42,525 bases of DNA from Pseudomonas nabeulensis (lineage in GTDB: Bacteria; Pseudomonadota; Gammaproteobacteria; Pseudomonadales; Pseudomonadaceae): the NCBI RefSeq assembly GCF_004682045.1, contig NZ_QUZT01000062.1:1-42525 (forward strand). The letters run 5' to 3'. Shown one piece after another: positions 8,262 to 17,313 of this stretch (position 1 is the first letter of the stretch; each line of letters begins with the position of its first letter). Below the pieces are notes generated by a model that saw only the letters and a list, made by a program, of their open reading frames with translations, ran no database searches and was not told where the DNA came from. A program made the position numbers and the translations under genes.

Positions 8262-8878
8262 AACGTCGCCAACAGGGTTTTACCTTGCTCGAAATCATGA
8301 TCGTGCTCAGCTTGCTCGGCGTGTTGCTGACCCTGGTCGGCGGTGCGTTGCTGGGGGCCAATCGTGCCGTGCAAAAGGCCCAACGCTACACCGACAGCCT
8401 GGATGAAATCCGCGCCGCGCAGCAGTTTTTGCGCACCGCCATCAGCGAAGCGTTGCCGCTGGACGTGACCGAAGACGACAGCCAGACCGATGGTTTTTTT
8501 GTCGGCTCGGCCCAGCGCCTGCAATTTGTCGCGACGTTGCCTGGTGTACTCGGGGGCGGGATTCAGCGCTTTACCTTGCAGCTCGTTGGCCGTGATGTGC
8601 AGGTGGCGTTCGCCCAGTTTGAATCTGCCGCCCAAGTCAGTGTGCCGGCTTCGCGCGCAGAGCCGCAGGTGTTGTTGAGGCATGTCGAAGACTTGCAATT
8701 GAGCTATCGCGGCACTTCGCCCAAGGGCCAGGCCACCGGCTGGATCAGTGCCTGGCCGTGGACCAAGCGCTTGCCCTCTGCGGTGCGGATTGACGCGACG
8801 GTGAGCGGGCCGGTGCCGTGGGTGAGCCAGGTGGTGGCGTTGCGCTTGAACCTGTCCGGCGGAGCGACCGATCAATGA
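8258..8878 (+). CDS. gspJ: Minor pseudopilin GspJ
   Basis: Minor pseudopilin of 206 aa. The likely start is the GTG at 8258, which overlaps the gspI TGA and gives a normal leader (VKRRQQG) before the cleavage site G/FTLLEIMIV with Glu+5. ATG starts further upstream would lie deep within gspI. Size and gene order (after I, before K) match GspJ, which joins I and K at the pseudopilus tip. The C-terminal part, with LPSAVRIDATVSG, fits the family strand LPxAVRI. Confidence 0.92.
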   Translation: MKRRQQGFTLLEIMIVLSLLGVLLTLVGGALLGANRAVQKAQRYTDSLDEIRAAQQFLRTAISEALPLDVTEDDSQTDGFFVGSAQRLQFVATLPGVLGGGIQRFTLQLVGRDVQVAFAQFESAAQVSVPASRAEPQVLLRHVEDLQLSYRGTSPKGQATGWISAWPWTKRLPSAVRIDATVSGPVPWVSQVVALRLNLSGGATDQ

Positions 8879-9597
8879 AACATCAACGCGGCGTGGCCTT
8901 GTTGCTGGTGCTGTGGGTGCTGGCGTTGCTCAGCCTGTTGCTCGGCGGCCTGGCCGGTTGGGTGCAGTTGGAAACGCGCCAGGCGGCGTGGCACCGCCAG
9001 CACACCCAGGTCGCGTTGGCGGCAGAGGCGGGCGTGGCGTTGGCTGTGCAGGCGCTGGCCGATCCGGTGCAGCGCAAGCAGTGGGTCGCTGACGGGCGCG
9101 AGGTGGCGTTGGTGTTCGACGACGCGCAGTTGCACGTCAGCCTGCGCAGCGAGCGCGGCAAGTTGTATCTGAACAGCGCCGAGCCCGCGGACTTTGCCCG
9201 CGTGGCCCTGGCCTGCGGCGCCAGCCAGGCCCAGGCCAGCCGCCTGGCCAAAGACCTGGAAACCCGCCGCGACCAGGGCGTGGCGCCGTTCCGGGTAGTC
9301 GAAGAATTACGCCAGTTGCCGGGCATGACCCAGGCGCTGTACAGCCGGCTGGTGCCGCAGATCACCTTGTGGAGCGGCCTGGATCGGCCCGATCCGGCGT
9401 TCGCCAGTGCGCTGATGCGCAAGGCCATGAACCTGCCGCAACAGAGTGCGGTGGGCGCCGACCCCGGCGAAATCCTGGTGATCAGCAGCCGCGCCGAACG
9501 CCCCGGCGGTTACCACGCACGGTTGCACGTCACTGTCTTATTGAGCCCAGCGGAGGGAAGCGCGCAACCGTATCGGGTGCTGCGTTGGCAAGAATGA
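8875..9597 (+). CDS. gspK: Minor pseudopilin GspK, short form
   Basis: Tip pseudopilin of 240 aa starting at ATG 8875 within the gspJ stop. The leader MKHQRG is followed by VALLLVLWVLALLSLLLGG. As is usual for GspK the +5 position is not Glu, which lets it cap the pseudopilus. The helix-hairpin-helix-like region (LYLNSAEPADF..., VVEELRQLPGM) is typical of GspK. At 240 aa it is clearly shorter than many GspK proteins (300 or more), so part of the alpha-helical insert is reduced or lost. Its stop overlaps gspL. Confidence 0.9.
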   Translation: MKHQRGVALLLVLWVLALLSLLLGGLAGWVQLETRQAAWHRQHTQVALAAEAGVALAVQALADPVQRKQWVADGREVALVFDDAQLHVSLRSERGKLYLNSAEPADFARVALACGASQAQASRLAKDLETRRDQGVAPFRVVEELRQLPGMTQALYSRLVPQITLWSGLDRPDPAFASALMRKAMNLPQQSAVGADPGEILVISSRAERPGGYHARLHVTVLLSPAEGSAQPYRVLRWQE

Positions 9598-10619
9598 ATC
9601 GACTGTTATCCAAACCCCTGACGCAGCTTGAACCGTTGGCCGAGCGCTGGCGGGGCAGCCTTCTACAGCAAGGTTGGCGCCTGTGGCTCAACGAATTGCG
9701 CGGCTGCCTGCCGGCTTGGTTGCGGCAAAACCAGCCGCCCGAACAGCACTATGCCTGGCCGTTAACCGAACCGGTGATGGCGGTGCCCGACAACGTGCGC
9801 CAGGTGCTGGTACTCGAACCCTCGGCGGTGCTGCTGCAAAGCCTGCCCCTGCCGTTGGCGGCGGCGCGCAACCTGACGGCGGTGGTCGGCTATGAGCTCG
9901 ACCGCTTCACACCGTTCGACGCCGACCAGCTGTACTTCGTCGCCCGTCAGGAACGGCGTACCCCCACGCACCTCAAGGTGACGCTGGTGGCGATCCTGCG
10001 CGAGCGCCTCGACCAGATCCTGCACGACTGCGCCGCCCTGGGCTTGCGTCCCCATCAAGTGGATGTGCAAGGCCTGGGCATCGACCTGTTGCCCGCGCCG
10101 TTGCGTCCGCGCCAACGCACCGCCGGCAAGGGTTTGCAACGCAGTCTGCCGTGGCTGTGCGGTGCCTTGCTGATTGCAGCGATGGTGCTGTGGCTCAACG
10201 ACCGCCAACGGGTACTCGACGTCATGCACGACAGCGTCCAGCAACAAAAGGTGCAGGTCGCCGAAGTCCAACAGCTGCGCCAACAACTGCTCAACACCCG
10301 GGGTGCGGCGCAGTACCTGATCCGGCGCAAATCCGCGCAGCCGCCGTTGGCAGCACTGCTCAACGAACTCACGACCTGTTTGCCCGCCGACACCTGGATC
10401 GATCAATTGGAAATCAGCGATGGCGCCGACGTGTCGTTCTCCGGGCAAAGCGCCAAGGCCAGTGCCTTGATCACCCGGATCAAGGCCTGCCACAGCCTGG
10501 AAAACGCCCAGTTCGAAGGGGTGATCCAACCCGATGCACAAACCGGCAAGGACCAGTTTTCCCTGCGCGCCCACTTGCACCAGGAGGCCGCCGATGCGCC
10601 GACCACTGACACCCCGTGA
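9594..10619 (+). CDS. gspL: Type II secretion protein GspL (with PilN-like end)
   Basis: Inner-membrane component of 341 aa that bridges GspE and GspM. Start ATG 9594 overlaps the gspK stop. The cytoplasmic actin-like part spans about 1-185, one membrane segment follows (SLPWLCGALLIAAMVLWL, about 184-201), then a periplasmic coiled coil rich in Gln and a PilN-like ferredoxin fold near the end (LLNELTTCLPADTWIDQLEI). It overlaps gspM by 26 bp. The sequence is divergent, and the identification rests on topology, order and the PilN-like motif. Confidence 0.85.
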   Translation: MNRLLSKPLTQLEPLAERWRGSLLQQGWRLWLNELRGCLPAWLRQNQPPEQHYAWPLTEPVMAVPDNVRQVLVLEPSAVLLQSLPLPLAAARNLTAVVGYELDRFTPFDADQLYFVARQERRTPTHLKVTLVAILRERLDQILHDCAALGLRPHQVDVQGLGIDLLPAPLRPRQRTAGKGLQRSLPWLCGALLIAAMVLWLNDRQRVLDVMHDSVQQQKVQVAEVQQLRQQLLNTRGAAQYLIRRKSAQPPLAALLNELTTCLPADTWIDQLEISDGADVSFSGQSAKASALITRIKACHSLENAQFEGVIQPDAQTGKDQFSLRAHLHQEAADAPTTDTP

Positions 10620-11205
10620 GCGTCGCGGCGCCGCACTGTTATTGCTGGCCGTGGTGCTGGGCGCAGCGTATTGGTTGTTGATCGACAGTTGGTTCGCCGG
10701 GCCCTTGCGCAGCATGGGCGAACAGGCTGAACAACTGCGCGAGCAGCAACAACGCTACGCCGGATTGTTGCAGCAGGGCGCCTCGTTGCGTGAACAACTG
10801 GAGCAGGCACGCCAGGACCCGGCCAGCAGCACCAGCCTGTTGCCCGGCGATGATCCCAGCGCGGTGGCCGCCGACTTGATGCAGCGCGTCGCCGACTTGA
10901 TCAGCAGCCAGGCCAGCCTCGGCGGTGGCTGCAAGCTCACCCAGCGCATGCCCATCACCCCCGAACAGGACGACAGCGAACCGTACCGCCAGGTCAAGGT
11001 CAGCCTGACCCTGGACTGTGCCATCGAGCCGTTGACCGCGATCCTGCATGCGCTGGAGTACCAACGGCCGTTCCTGTTCGTGGATGAAATGAGCATCCGC
11101 CGCCGACCCGATGCGCCCGCCAGCGGCGGCGCCGGCAAACTGGTGGTGCACTTGTTGGTGCGCGGTTACCTGCAACCGGCTGGCGCCAGGCAGGTGAACC
11201 GATGA
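10594..11205 (+). CDS. gspM: Type II secretion protein GspM
   Basis: Bitopic inner-membrane protein of 203 aa, partner of GspL. I start at ATG 10594 (MRRPLTPRERR) because AGGAGG lies just upstream. It has one N-terminal membrane segment (GAALLLLAVVLGAAYWLL), then a Gln/Glu-rich coiled coil (about 35-70) and a ferredoxin-like GspM domain, here with DLISSQASLGGGCKL and EPLTAILHALEYQRPFLFVDEM. The PLxxxLxxLExxxPxLxxD pattern is shared by the GspM/PilO family. Its stop overlaps the next ATG by 4 bp. Confidence 0.88.
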   Translation: MRRPLTPRERRGAALLLLAVVLGAAYWLLIDSWFAGPLRSMGEQAEQLREQQQRYAGLLQQGASLREQLEQARQDPASSTSLLPGDDPSAVAADLMQRVADLISSQASLGGGCKLTQRMPITPEQDDSEPYRQVKVSLTLDCAIEPLTAILHALEYQRPFLFVDEMSIRRRPDAPASGGAGKLVVHLLVRGYLQPAGARQVNR

Positions 11206-11726
11206 TCCCGGTATTGCGCCCCATCGAGTGGGGATTGCTCGGCTTGTCCGGTGTGTTGGGCGTGTTGATGGTGGTGATCCTGAGCAGCGTCGGCGATGCG
11301 CCGCAGTGGCTGCCCGAGCCTGAACCCACCGCGTCGGCCAACGCCTCGGCCAAGGTCCTCAGCGCGCCGCAGGCCAGCCTCGAAAGCCTGGCTGGCACCT
11401 GGCAGGCGCCGTTGTTCAGCCCGGACCGCAGCCCTGATCACGCAGTCGGCCAAGCCCAGGCATCGAGCCTGTCGAACCTGGTACTGACCGGCGTGGTCCT
11501 CGACGGCGCGTTGCGCGTGGCGTTGCTCAAGCCGGCTGATGGCCCTGCGTTGAAAGTCCACCAAGGCCAGAGCCTGCCCAACGGCTGGCGCCTGGAACAC
11601 CTCACACCCCGCGATGCGCGTTTTGCCCTCGATGGCCGCACGCAAACCCTGAGCCTCAAGGCCCTGCGTTTGCCGCCGCCGTCCACGACACCCCCAATTA
11701 CCCTTCCTCACGAGCTCAACCCTTGA
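11202..11726 (+). CDS. gspC: GspC-like (GspN-type) type II secretion protein
   Basis: A 174-aa protein with one N-terminal membrane segment (GLLGLSGVLGVLMVVILSS), a proline-rich linker, and a homology-region domain like that of GspC (LTGVVLDGALRVALLKP...GQSLPNGWRLEHLTPRDARFAL). GspC links the inner-membrane platform to the secretin through this domain. The C-terminal PDZ or coiled-coil domain of longer GspC proteins is absent and the tail is proline-rich. Annotation pipelines may call such short forms GspN. Its place directly before the secretin (4-bp overlap with its TTG start) matches the C-D order of Hxc and Xcp systems. Confidence 0.8.
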   Translation: MIPVLRPIEWGLLGLSGVLGVLMVVILSSVGDAPQWLPEPEPTASANASAKVLSAPQASLESLAGTWQAPLFSPDRSPDHAVGQAQASSLSNLVLTGVVLDGALRVALLKPADGPALKVHQGQSLPNGWRLEHLTPRDARFALDGRTQTLSLKALRLPPPSTTPPITLPHELNP

Positions 11727-13930
11727 TCGATACAGTTCCCGGCGCCTTGCGCACCACCGTGTTTTGCCTGGCCACCGCCGTTTCCCTCGGCGGCTGCGGC
11801 TCACTGCCTGACCACCTCGACCCGGACGACGCGCTGATGCACGAGGCCATGCAGGGCACCGGCTCGCAGCGCCCGCCCGTTGAGCCGGCCAGCGAGCAAC
11901 CGCCGCAACCCGTGGCCAAAGCGCCTGCGCAGCGCCAACTGATTCGCGGCAACCAGCAATTCGTGCGCCCGCCCACGGCAGCCGCAGCGGGCGAGCAGGC
12001 CGGCGGCGATATCGTGTTCAACTTCGCCGACCAACCCATCGAAGCGGTGATCAACAGCGTGATGGGCGACCTGCTGCACGAGAACTACAGCATCGCCCAG
12101 GGCGTGAAGGGCAATGTCAGCTTCTCCACCTCCAAGCCGGTGAACAAACAGCAAGCGCTGTCGATCCTGGAAACCCTGCTGTCCTGGACCGACAACGCCA
12201 TGATCAAGCAGGGCAATCGCTACGTGATCCTGCCTGCCAACCAGGCGGTGGCGGGCAAGCTGGTGCCGCAGATGCGCGTGGCGCAGCCGTCCAGCGGCCT
12301 GTCGGCGCGGTTGTTCCCTCTGCGCTATATCTCGGCCACCGAGATGCAAAAACTGCTCAAGCCATTTGCGCGGGAAAACGCCTTTTTGCTGGTGGACCCG
12401 GCGCGCAATGTGCTGAGCCTGGCCGGTACTCCGGAAGAACTGGCCAACTACCAGGACACCATCGACACCTTTGACGTGGATTGGCTCAAGGGCATGTCCG
12501 TGGGGGTGTTCGGCCTGCAACGCGCGTCGGTGGCCGAGCTGATGCCCGAGCTGCAAAAAATGTTCGGCCCCGACAGCGGCATGCCGTTGGCGGGCATGGT
12601 GCGTTTCCTGCCCATTGAACGCACCAACTCGGTGGTGGCGATCTCGTCGCAGCCGCAGTACTTGAGTGAAGTCGGCGACTGGATTCATACCATCGACGAA
12701 GGCGGCGGCAACGAGCCGCAAATGTATGTGTACGACGTGCGCAATATGAAAGCCACCGACCTGGCCAAGTACCTGCGGCAGATCTACGGCACTGGTGCGA
12801 TCAAGGACGACGCGCCGGCCAAGGTTGCGCCCGGTTTGCGCACCGCCACGCTGTCTTCACCGGGCACTAATAGTACGTCGGGCAGTACGTCGGGCAGCAC
12901 GCTGGGTGGGCTGAGCAACAACCTGAACAACAACCCGCCCACCGCCGATGATGAAGAACAGGATGCCGACGTCAGCCAGGACAGCGAAAGCGTCGAACAG
13001 GACGCGCCGACCAAAAGCCTCGACGCGGGCACCCGCATCACCGCGCAAAAGAGCAGCAACCAACTGCTGGTGCGTACCCGTCCCGTGCAGTGGAAGGAAA
13101 TCGAATCGGCGATCAAACGCCTCGACAATCCCCCGCTGCAAGTGCAGATCGAAACCCGCATCCTCGAAGTCAAACTCAGTGGCGAACTGGACCTTGGGGT
13201 GCAGTGGTACCTCGGGCGCCTCGCCGGCAATTCCACCAGCACCACCGTGGCCAATACCTCCGGCAGCCAAGGCGCCTTGGGCGGTGGAGGGGCAGGGCTG
13301 GGGGCGACGGATTCGTTGTTCTATTCCTTCGTCAGCTCCAATTTGCAGGTGGCCTTGCACGCCCTGGAAACCAACGGCCGCACCCAGGTGCTGTCGGCAC
13401 CGTCGCTGGTGGTGATGAACAACCAACCGGCGCAGATCCAGGTGGGCGACAACATTCCCATCAGCCAGACCACGGTGAATACCGGCACCTCGGATACCAC
13501 CCTGAGCAGCGTCGAGTATGTGCAGACCGGGGTGATCCTGGATGTGGTGCCGCGGATCAATCCGGGTGGGTTGGTGTATATGGATATTCAACAGCAGGTC
13601 AGTGATGCCGAGAACCAGACGGCCAGTGATACGCAGAATAATCCGCGTATTTCCACGCGCTCGGTGTCGACACAAGTGGCGGTGCAGAGTGGGCAGACGG
13701 TGCTGTTGGGTGGGTTGATCAAGCAGGACAACGCCGAGTCCGTCAGCGCGGTGCCGTACCTGGGAAAGATTCCGGGGTTGCGGTGGTTGTTTGGCAATAC
13801 CAGCAAGTCCAAGGACCGGACGGAGTTGATTGTGTTGATTACGCCGAGGGTGATTACCAGCAGCAGCCAGGCGCGGCAGGTGACGGATGATTATCGGCAG
13901 CAGATGCAGTTGTTGCGGCCAGCTGACTGA
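11723..13930 (+). CDS. gspD: Type II secretion liposecretin GspD (HxcQ-like)
   Basis: Outer-membrane secretin of 735 aa. The start is probably TTG 11723, overlapping the preceding stop. The N-terminus has a lipobox LGGC (Cys25) followed by Gly, predicting a lipoprotein sorted to the outer membrane. A self-piloting liposecretin is known for HxcQ of P. aeruginosa. An N0 domain begins around FNFADQPIEAVINSV, and N1-N3 follow. A Ser/Thr/Gly linker (about 383-397) and an acidic stretch (about 408-428) sit in the N3 region. The secretin core includes VLSAPSLVVMNNQPAQI and VPYLGKIPGLRWLFG. No separate pilotin gene is seen. It is the last gene of the operon, whose order E to M then C-D differs from the C-to-M order of enteric systems. 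Confidence 0.95.
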   Translation: MIDTVPGALRTTVFCLATAVSLGGCGSLPDHLDPDDALMHEAMQGTGSQRPPVEPASEQPPQPVAKAPAQRQLIRGNQQFVRPPTAAAAGEQAGGDIVFNFADQPIEAVINSVMGDLLHENYSIAQGVKGNVSFSTSKPVNKQQALSILETLLSWTDNAMIKQGNRYVILPANQAVAGKLVPQMRVAQPSSGLSARLFPLRYISATEMQKLLKPFARENAFLLVDPARNVLSLAGTPEELANYQDTIDTFDVDWLKGMSVGVFGLQRASVAELMPELQKMFGPDSGMPLAGMVRFLPIERTNSVVAISSQPQYLSEVGDWIHTIDEGGGNEPQMYVYDVRNMKATDLAKYLRQIYGTGAIKDDAPAKVAPGLRTATLSSPGTNSTSGSTSGSTLGGLSNNLNNNPPTADDEEQDADVSQDSESVEQDAPTKSLDAGTRITAQKSSNQLLVRTRPVQWKEIESAIKRLDNPPLQVQIETRILEVKLSGELDLGVQWYLGRLAGNSTSTTVANTSGSQGALGGGGAGLGATDSLFYSFVSSNLQVALHALETNGRTQVLSAPSLVVMNNQPAQIQVGDNIPISQTTVNTGTSDTTLSSVEYVQTGVILDVVPRINPGGLVYMDIQQQVSDAENQTASDTQNNPRISTRSVSTQVAVQSGQTVLLGGLIKQDNAESVSAVPYLGKIPGLRWLFGNTSKSKDRTELIVLITPRVITSSSQARQVTDDYRQQMQLLRPAD

Positions 13931-13946
13931 AGAAACGGGGTTGGAA

Positions 13947-13989
13947 TGTGGGAGGGGCGGTGCGACGATTCGACTTGCCCCCGATGGCG
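13947..13989 (+). repeat. Variant REP arm with 16-bp insertion
   Basis: The REP arm reads GTGGGAGGGG, then CGGTGCGACGATTCGA, then CTTGCCCCCGATGGCGG. Ordinary arms have a single G in place of the 16-bp block. The identical variant occurs at 25372, so it is a defined REP subtype. No facing partner arm follows here. Confidence 0.8.
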
Positions 13990-14021
13990 GTGTTTTGGTG
14001 TACATATCCATGGCCCAGTGC

Positions 14022-14050
14022 GGCTAACCCGGCGTCCTGCCGGGTTAGCC
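14022..14050. repeat. 12-bp perfect hairpin
   Basis: GGCTAACCCGGC (14022-14033) and GCCGGGTTAGCC (14039-14050) pair exactly around the loop GTCCT. It lies between the variant REP and composite repeat copy 2. The same AACCCGGC core occurs in the loop of the hairpin at 254-304. No T-run follows. Confidence 0.85.
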
Positions 14051-14162
14051 ACGCTCCGAAGCCTGCGTTCGGCCAGCGTGTTTGACGGGGCGATCGCAGA
14101 TCAAAAGCAAGAGCGCGGCGGCCTTAGAGCCGACCGGTGTTTTATGCCGTTCACAGTGCAAA

Positions 14163-14251
14163 TGTGGGAGGGGGCTTGCCCCCGATGGCGGTGTGTCAGC
14201 TGCAAATTTTTTGGCTGACACTCCCTCATCGGGGGCAAGCCCCCTCCCACA
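14163..14251. repeat. Inverted REP pair within composite repeat copy 2
   Basis: TGTGGGAGGGGGCTTGCCCC and its complement face each other around GTGTCAGCTG...GCTGACACTC. It is nearly identical to the pair at 81-169, differing by a few bases in the central loop. Confidence 0.9.
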
Positions 14252-14286
14252 GTTTTGATCTCCATGTATCAGATGGAAAGTAGTTT

Positions 14287-14323
<37 letters not shown>

Positions 14324-14903
14324 CTTTTGATTTGGCTTTTGATCTTGATCTTAGGCGCCCCGTTAAACCACGCTGGCCGGAGTGAGGGCATGCCGAGCCA
14401 GAGCGAGGCACCGAGTGGTGGGGCAAGAGCCTTTTGGTTACTTTTGGCTGGGCCGGCATCCCGGCTCTTTTCAAAAGTGACCCGCCGTAAGGGCGGAACC
14501 CTAAGCAGCCGTTACCGCAGCAACGGATATGTACTCAATCCCCCCCCAATCCATAATCTCAAAAAGACATTATTTAAATGAATAACCAAATCTAAAAATA
14601 ATAAAATACAAGAATATTAGCTTAGACCAAAACAGCATTATATTTTCAAAACCCATTCCGTTATGTTTGATCCCAACAGCCTACCCCTGACCATGGATGG
14701 TACCCATCGTGATTCAGATTCTGCTTCCATAACCGGGTAAGCATGCCCGCAGCAGAATCGTTGGAAGGGAATTCAACGTATGTTGCCGATTCAACCCCTG
14801 CACGCGCCTTAGCCCCAAATCGCCGCGACACCCCAAAAAATCCGAGCACCGCGCCCACCCGCGTGACTGCCCGACTGCGCGATTTGGAAAGACAGGCACG
14901 CCT

Positions 14904-17297
14904 ATGAAGCAAACGTTAACCCCCACCGCCGTATTGGCCCTGGCCCTCCTGGCCAACACTGCCCAGGCCCAGGACGACAGCACCCTCTCCACCGTCGTCG
15001 TCACCGGTAACCGTGGCGCCGAACAGCGCACCGTCACCAGCAGCCCGGTGCCGATCGATGTGGTCAGCGCCAAGCAATTGCAGAGCACCGGCAAGCCCGG
15101 TTTGATGGAGGCCTTGAGTGCGGTAATCCCGTCGCTGACCCTGCCGGAAAAAACCGGTTGGGACGCCAGCGGCATCGCCCGCGCCCCTAACCTGCGGGGC
15201 CTGAGTGCCGCCGAAGTGTTGGTGCTGGTGAACGGCAAGCGCCGTCATACCAGCGCCACCCTGAACATCAACGGCATCAACACCGGCGCGGCGCCTGCCG
15301 ACCTGGACCTGATCCCCATCAGCGCCATCGACCATGTGGAAGTATTAAGGGACGGCGCCGCCGCCCAGTACGGCTCCGATGCCATCGCCGGGGTGATCAA
15401 CGTGATCCTCAAGGCCGACACCAGCGGCACGTCGGTGACCAATGTCGGCCAGGGTTACGACGGCAAGAAGCAGACCGTGCAACAAAGCCTCAACAAGGGG
15501 TTCGAAATCGGCAACGGCGGCATCGTGCAACTGGCCCTGGACGCGCGCAGCCAGAACGATGACAACAAGGCCAGCGCCAACGGCTACACCTACGATCAAG
15601 CCTATGAACAGGCCGGCCGTTCCACCTATGGCGGCTACGGCACGCCCAAGACCAACCTGCTGACCCTGGGCTACAACGCCGAGCTGCCGATTGACGACAC
15701 GTTCAGCCTGTACTCCTTCACCACGTATTCGCGACGCAAGGCCGAGCAGGGCCAGAACTTCCGCCTGCCGACCATCACCAACACCATCACCACCGGGCCC
15801 AACGGCTACCCGGCGGGCTACACGCCCACCTGGTTTATCGACGAAGACGACTTCCAGGCCGCATTCGGCGGCAAGGGCACCGTCGGCGAGTGGGACTGGG
15901 ACCTGTCCACCACCTACGGGCGCAACGAAGCGGAGCAGGGCACCACCCATAACCAGAACCCGTCCCTGGGCGAGGCCACGCCGAATCACTTCACTTCCGG
16001 CACCTGGATTTCCACCGAGCTGACCACCAACCTCGACTTCAAGCGCGGCTTCGATGTCGGCCTGCAAAAGCCGCTGGACCTGAGCTACGGCTTCGAACAT
16101 CGGCGCGACACCTATGAGGTACAGGCCGGCGACTATGCGTCCTACGCCAACGGTGGTTATTGCGTGGCACCGGGCAATTGCGCTTCAAGTGGAGCGCAGG
16201 TGACCAACGGCATCTCGCCGGATGAAGAAAGCAGCGCCTCACGCAACAGCCTGGCGAGCTATGTCGACGTGGGTTTCAACCCGGTGCCGGATTGGTACAT
16301 CGGCACCGCGTTTCGCTACGAGCATTACAACCAGGGCGTCGGCGCTACGCGCAGCGGTAAGCTGACCACCCGCTACGACTTCACCCCACAATTTGCCGTG
16401 CGCGCCACGGTGAGCAACGGTTTCCGTGCGCCGTCCCTGGCCAACAGCCTGTTCAGTGCGCGTTCCACCACCTATGGCGTGGTGGACGGCGTGTACCAGT
16501 CGATCAACTACGGCGTGCTGCCGGTGGGCTCCGCCGCGGCCCAAGCCCTGGGCGCGCAGGAACTCAAACCCGAACGCTCCACCAACTTCAGCCTCGGTTT
16601 CACGCTCACGCCCACCGACCGCCTGAGCTTCACCGCCGACGCCTACGTGATCAACCTGCGTGACCGCATCACCCTGACTGGCACCTTGCTCGGCCCGGAG
16701 ATCACCCAGGTCTTGCAAGGCAACGGCATCACGTCCACCTCCGGCGGCCAATACTTCATCAACGGCGCCGACACCCGCACCAAGGGCCTCGACCTGGTCA
16801 GCAACTACAACCAGGACCTGGGCCAATACGGCTCACTCAAGTGGACCGCCGCGTTCAACTGGAACCAGACCAAGATCCTCAACTACAAGGAATCCACCAC
16901 GATCCTCGGTACGTCCTACGACCTGATGGATCGCCAGGCACGCAACCTGATCACCGGTGTACAGCCCAGCACCAAGCTGATCCTGGGCGGCGACTGGAGC
17001 ATCGACCGCTTCAACCTCAACCTGGCCCTGACCCGCTACGGTTCCTACAAAGAGGTCAACGTCTCCGCCGACCGCAGCCTCGACCGGGTCTACAGCGCCA
17101 AATGGATCACCGACCTGGACCTTGGCTACAACCTCACCAAAGACCTCAACATCGCCATCGGCGCCAAGAACCTGTTCGACATCTACCCCAAGAAACAAGG
17201 CGTGCCCAGCAGCACCATGGTCAGCAGCTACGGCACCTATTCGCCCTTCGGTTTTACCGGCGGGTACTACTACACCCGGTTGACCTATGCCTTCTAA
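14904..17297 (+). CDS. TonB-dependent outer-membrane receptor
   Basis: Outer-membrane active transporter of 797 aa, energised by TonB-ExbBD. The signal peptide ends at AQA/Q (residue 22). A TonB-box-like LSTVVVTGN (28-36) precedes the plug domain (about 45-155, with LRGLSAAEVLVLVNGKRRH and VEVLRDGAAAQYGSDAIAGVINVIL). The rest is a 22-strand barrel ending in the typical terminal Phe. A CVAPGNC loop could form an extracellular disulfide. It heads an operon with an amino-acid-type ABC transporter 16 bp downstream, so the ligand is probably a small organic amine or amino acid derivative rather than a large siderophore; this is inference. It is paralogous to the receptor at 31949-34375. Confidence 0.95.
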   Translation: MKQTLTPTAVLALALLANTAQAQDDSTLSTVVVTGNRGAEQRTVTSSPVPIDVVSAKQLQSTGKPGLMEALSAVIPSLTLPEKTGWDASGIARAPNLRGLSAAEVLVLVNGKRRHTSATLNINGINTGAAPADLDLIPISAIDHVEVLRDGAAAQYGSDAIAGVINVILKADTSGTSVTNVGQGYDGKKQTVQQSLNKGFEIGNGGIVQLALDARSQNDDNKASANGYTYDQAYEQAGRSTYGGYGTPKTNLLTLGYNAELPIDDTFSLYSFTTYSRRKAEQGQNFRLPTITNTITTGPNGYPAGYTPTWFIDEDDFQAAFGGKGTVGEWDWDLSTTYGRNEAEQGTTHNQNPSLGEATPNHFTSGTWISTELTTNLDFKRGFDVGLQKPLDLSYGFEHRRDTYEVQAGDYASYANGGYCVAPGNCASSGAQVTNGISPDEESSASRNSLASYVDVGFNPVPDWYIGTAFRYEHYNQGVGATRSGKLTTRYDFTPQFAVRATVSNGFRAPSLANSLFSARSTTYGVVDGVYQSINYGVLPVGSAAAQALGAQELKPERSTNFSLGFTLTPTDRLSFTADAYVINLRDRITLTGTLLGPEITQVLQGNGITSTSGGQYFINGADTRTKGLDLVSNYNQDLGQYGSLKWTAAFNWNQTKILNYKESTTILGTSYDLMDRQARNLITGVQPSTKLILGGDWSIDRFNLNLALTRYGSYKEVNVSADRSLDRVYSAKWITDLDLGYNLTKDLNIAIGAKNLFDIYPKKQGVPSSTMVSSYGTYSPFGFTGGYYYTRLTYAF

Positions 17298-17313
17298 GGC
17301 CGAGGAATAAAAC

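Noticed and set aside
14617..14644. TTAGCT-N16-TATATT as promoter of the first receptor operon
   Set aside because: It is a weak match in a generally AT-rich tract where such pairs occur by chance. I mention it only within the description of the gap.
16165..16181. TGGCACCGGGCAATTGC as another sigma-54 site
   Set aside because: The spacing between TGGCAC and TTGC is wrong by two bases and the site is inside the receptor gene.
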